Source: CAZICM01 sp964537685 (GTDB lineage Bacteria > Myxococcota_A > Polyangia > Polyangiales > Polyangiaceae). Taken from it: a stretch of 64,000 nucleotides of DNA. Positions 62,075 through 64,000 of this stretch are shown here, in pieces. The stretch's first letter is position 1; the number at the start of each line of letters is the position of its first letter. The stretch covers positions 1-64,000 of the forward strand of contig CAZICM010000006.1 of assembly GCA_964537685.1 (NCBI GenBank). Direction: 5' to 3'. The notes beneath the pieces are model-generated. The model was not told where the DNA came from. It did not search any database and saw only the letters and a program-made list of their open reading frames with translations. The position numbers and the translations under genes were made by a program.

Positions 62075-63034
62075 ATGGCGTTCGCTAATTTGACCAACGA
62101 CTTCGTATTCCGGCGTATTTTTGCGACGCATCCGGATATTTTGCGCGGCTTGCTGAACGACCTTCTCGAACGGCAGGGCGATGGCCTGATTGAGTCCATT
62201 GAGTATCTGCCCAGCGAGCAGCTTCCGCTGGTGGCCGGGGCCAAGTTATCGATTCTCGATGTCCGTTGCAAAGACCGGACGGGCACAACCTTTGTCGTGG
62301 AGATGCAGCTTATGCACCACCCCGGCTTTATAAACCGGGTCGTTTACAATGCATGCAAAGCCTATGTTGGCCAGCTTAAAGCGGGAGCATGGTACGACTC
62401 GCTGACCCATGTTGTGGCGATTTCGATTTGCGATTTCGAGCTATGGCCCGATAAGGTGCAGAAAGCCCAAGGTCTGCCGACCGTGCCCATGCTCAGCCGG
62501 TGGTCCATTATCGAGAACACATCCGGGCATCGCGCGCTTGAGCAGGTCCAATATGCCTTTCTTGAGCTGCCAAAACTCCCTGACAAGAAGCCGGATACCG
62601 GAGCGCTCTTATGGGCGTGGTTATTTGTGCATGCACCGGAGTTGTCGGAGATCCCGGCCGACCTTCCGGCGCCGTATCGGCAAGCCTTGGAACTCGCGAA
62701 TCAGGCCAAGTTTACGCAGACGGAGCTGGACGCCTACGAGAAAGTAAGAGACGAAATTCGGCAGGTGTTTGCCATCGCGAATGCGAGGTGGGAAGAGGGA
62801 AAGATCGAAGGAAGGACCGAGGGAAAGATCGAGGGAAAGATCGAGGGAAAGATCGAGGGAAAGATCGAGGGAAAGGCATCGGCTATTCTTGCGATATTCG
62901 CGGCGCGTGGCATTGAAGTAAGCGGGACGGTTCGTGCCGATATCGAGGCGTGTAAGGATGTGGTCATTCTCGATCAATGGATTGCGCGGGCTGTCTCTGC
63001 GGCATCCGCGGATGAGCTCGTATGGGCGCGCTGA
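62075..63034 (+). CDS. Rpn/PD-(D/E)XK family nuclease (transposase-associated)
   Basis: 319 residues. Nuclease core: NDFVFRRIFATHPDILRGLL, active-site pair SILDVRCKD and FVVEMQL (D...ExQ), VYNACKAYVGQL. Family knowledge: PD-(D/E)XK Rpn-type proteins promote recombination. Near the C-terminus a KIEG unit is repeated (encoded by a 12-bp tandem repeat), followed by a conserved end. The frame is intact. It overlaps the next gene remnant by 13 bp. Confidence 0.85.
   Translation: MAFANLTNDFVFRRIFATHPDILRGLLNDLLERQGDGLIESIEYLPSEQLPLVAGAKLSILDVRCKDRTGTTFVVEMQLMHHPGFINRVVYNACKAYVGQLKAGAWYDSLTHVVAISICDFELWPDKVQKAQGLPTVPMLSRWSIIENTSGHRALEQVQYAFLELPKLPDKKPDTGALLWAWLFVHAPELSEIPADLPAPYRQALELANQAKFTQTELDAYEKVRDEIRQVFAIANARWEEGKIEGRTEGKIEGKIEGKIEGKIEGKASAILAIFAARGIEVSGTVRADIEACKDVVILDQWIARAVSAASADELVWAR
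62796..62876 (+). repeat. 12-bp tandem repeat in the nuclease gene
   Basis: GAGGGAAAGATC is repeated four times exactly from 62819 to 62866, with partial units on both sides. It encodes GKIE repeats and keeps the frame because 12 is a multiple of 3. Such runs in Rpn genes are known to vary in length. Confidence 0.9.
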
Positions 63035-63405
63035 TGGGCTGGATCATCAATCAACAGTATTTCCGCAACAACCCGGTCTACGTTCTTACCCATGAGAAAC
63101 GCGAACCCTGGGTGCGTCCTGGTGGGACGACCTTTTACTTCATCAATGACGGGCCGGAGCATGCCCTAGAGCTGGCTCGGGAATCCGCAGGCAGTCGTGA
63201 TATTCGAATTGCGGGTGGGGCGGATGTGATTCAGCAGTATCTGAACCTGGGTGTAGTCGACGAGCTGGAAATCGCCTTGGCACCGGCATTGTTTGGCGGC
63301 GGGCGGCGTCTTTTCGAGAACCTGCGCGATCCCGGGCCGCAGTTTCGCATTGACAGGGTTCTTGATGGTTCAGCCGCGACCCACTTGCGCTATGTGCGTT
63401 CGTGA
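63022..63405 (+). pseudogene. RibD-C/dihydrofolate-reductase-like fragment, 5' truncated
   Basis: 127 residues match the C-terminal two thirds of the RibD-C family: NPVYVLTHEKREPW, RPGGTTFYFINDGPEHALEL, DIRIAGGADVIQQYL, VDELEIALAPALFGGGRRLF. The N-terminal ~75 residues of a complete member, including the first nucleotide-binding strand, are absent. The open part overlaps the end of the nuclease gene by 13 bp, so the upstream segment was probably replaced by the nuclease gene. Remnant with no expected activity. Confidence 0.8.
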
Positions 63406-63480
63406 TGGGGGCCTATTTTGTGGGCTCGTGGTCAAGAAAAAATGATTCGATTCTTGGGCGCGGACATCATGTGAGGGATG

Positions 63481-63622
63481 AGGCGGCGGGGGTGAGAGAT
63501 TTTGGGCTGAGTAAGATTTGCAAGATTTTTGTTGGCGCGGAGGCAGAGATGCAATAACGGGCGCGGAAACGGTGAATTTTGGTGTTGCTTTTGGCGGGGA
63601 TTTGGGATGGATTAGGCAGGTC
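63481..63622 (+). repeat. Direct repeat, right copy, flanking the arr island
   Basis: Second copy of 59351-59490, ending in the same GGGATGGATTAGGCAGGTC. Beyond 63622 the two copies diverge. A matching segment also precedes it at 63430-63468, corresponding to 59099-59136, with ~200 bp present only in the left copy. Confidence 0.85.
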
Positions 63623-63737
63623 TTCCATCAACCAGGCGATTTGGTGCGGTCCACCGGGAACCTTCTAATGTCGCTAAGCTGATGACAATGCAGTCGAACT
63701 TGAACCAGTTCTCCTTGAGAAGGTGAGCGCTCATCAC

Positions 63738-64000
63738 ATGAATACGCACGAGCTTTGTCAGCAATCTCAACTCCCACAGCACAACAGGTTCGCGCCCCTC
63801 GCGCTGACCGCATCGTTTGCCATCCTTTGTGGGTGTACGGGCGAGGTACCCGACAGCAGCAGCAACGAGGTGATCGGCCGGGCGATCGCAGCCATGGCAG
63901 TCCCGCCACCGACCACCGACACTTATGCGATGTGGCCATCGCTCAGCCAGACTACATGCAGTGACGCGAGCCGGAGCCTCTGGTGTAACGCGATCGAGTG
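63738..64000 (+). CDS. Lipoprotein, 3' end beyond the window
   Basis: The frame from ATG 63738 is open to the last base. It encodes a basic/polar start, a hydrophobic stretch (FAPLALTASFAILCGC) with a good lipobox ILCGC, then a mature part beginning TGEVPDSSSNEVIGRAI and containing further Cys. GTG 63723 is an in-frame alternative. The signal and lipobox make a real gene likely. Function cannot be judged from the ~70 mature residues seen. Confidence 0.65.
   Translation, partial: MNTHELCQQSQLPQHNRFAPLALTASFAILCGCTGEVPDSSSNEVIGRAIAAMAVPPPTTDTYAMWPSLSQTTCSDASRSLWCNAIE

Noticed and set aside
62796..62876. Short tandem repeat considered as a CRISPR-like array
   Set aside because: Units are 12 bp with no spacers and lie in frame inside a gene; a coding minisatellite explains it.
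63628..63964. Two short open frames (103 codons minus, 69 codons plus) near the right edge
   Set aside because: Composition is Arg/Gln/His-rich without domains, and a lipoprotein frame with a good signal occupies the same DNA from 63738.

Overview
The window looks like chromosomal DNA of a myxobacterium (phylum Myxococcota, probably Polyangia). The signs are abundant Ser/Thr protein kinases, PEGA-domain proteins with a TPR front end, Gly/Ser-linker and Cys-rich lipoproteins, VIT/VWA proteins, an OmpA protein with calcium-binding type-3 repeats, a TIGR04551-type outer-membrane barrel and a textbook sigma-54 promoter. This rests on family recognition from memory; no search was run. Coding density is high, and neighbouring genes commonly overlap by 4 bp or sit within 25 bp of each other. 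I found no rRNA, tRNA or CRISPR array.

Layout. (1) 1-2464: the end of a polymorphic-toxin locus. Two toxin-tip/immunity cassettes and one toxin-less stub share a nearly identical N-terminal tail. (2) 2529-3333: a hypothetical gene split by a 7-T run. (3) 3593-7827: GAF-like protein, small subtilase, TPR protein and ferredoxin-NADP reductase. (4) 7820-11524: two lipoproteins, a thiolase and a Nudix hydrolase. (5) 11678-15453: a membrane-anchored GTPase, a single-pass membrane protein and a protein kinase. (6) 15450-16907: a degenerate metallophosphoesterase. (7) 17012-33419, minus strand: two tail-anchored Ser/Thr kinases, a sulfatase-modifying-factor-like lipoprotein, then eleven genes that alternate between TPR-PEGA membrane proteins and Cys-rich lipoproteins. 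This paralogous array is the most distinctive feature. (8) 33629-44310, minus strand: two giant FecR-like/VIT/VWA/TPR proteins and the OmpA protein. (9) 44644-49411: an outer-membrane barrel and a sigma-54-driven VWA lipoprotein. (10) 49629-53455: a PAS hybrid histidine kinase, a stand-alone sensor-like domain protein and a DUF2378-like protein. (11) 53504-57720: another PEGA protein, three lipoproteins and a duplicated TPR protein. (12) 57729-59068: a GyrI-like protein and a helical hypothetical. (13) 59069-63622: a small accessory island with a kinase-like fusion, rifampin ADP-ribosyltransferase (arr), an Rpn/PD-(D/E)XK nuclease and a truncated RibD-C reductase, bracketed by imperfect direct repeats of about 140 bp. 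(14) 63738 to the edge: the start of a lipoprotein missing its 3' end.

How the genes may work together (inference). The array in (7) reads as an envelope signalling or surface-display system: kinases with an extracytoplasmic tail, inner-membrane PEGA/TPR proteins, and a secreted Cys-rich partner for each. The VIT/VWA and OmpA genes extend the same envelope theme. The toxin cassettes in (1) and the island in (13) are the accessory parts, serving competition and resistance respectively.
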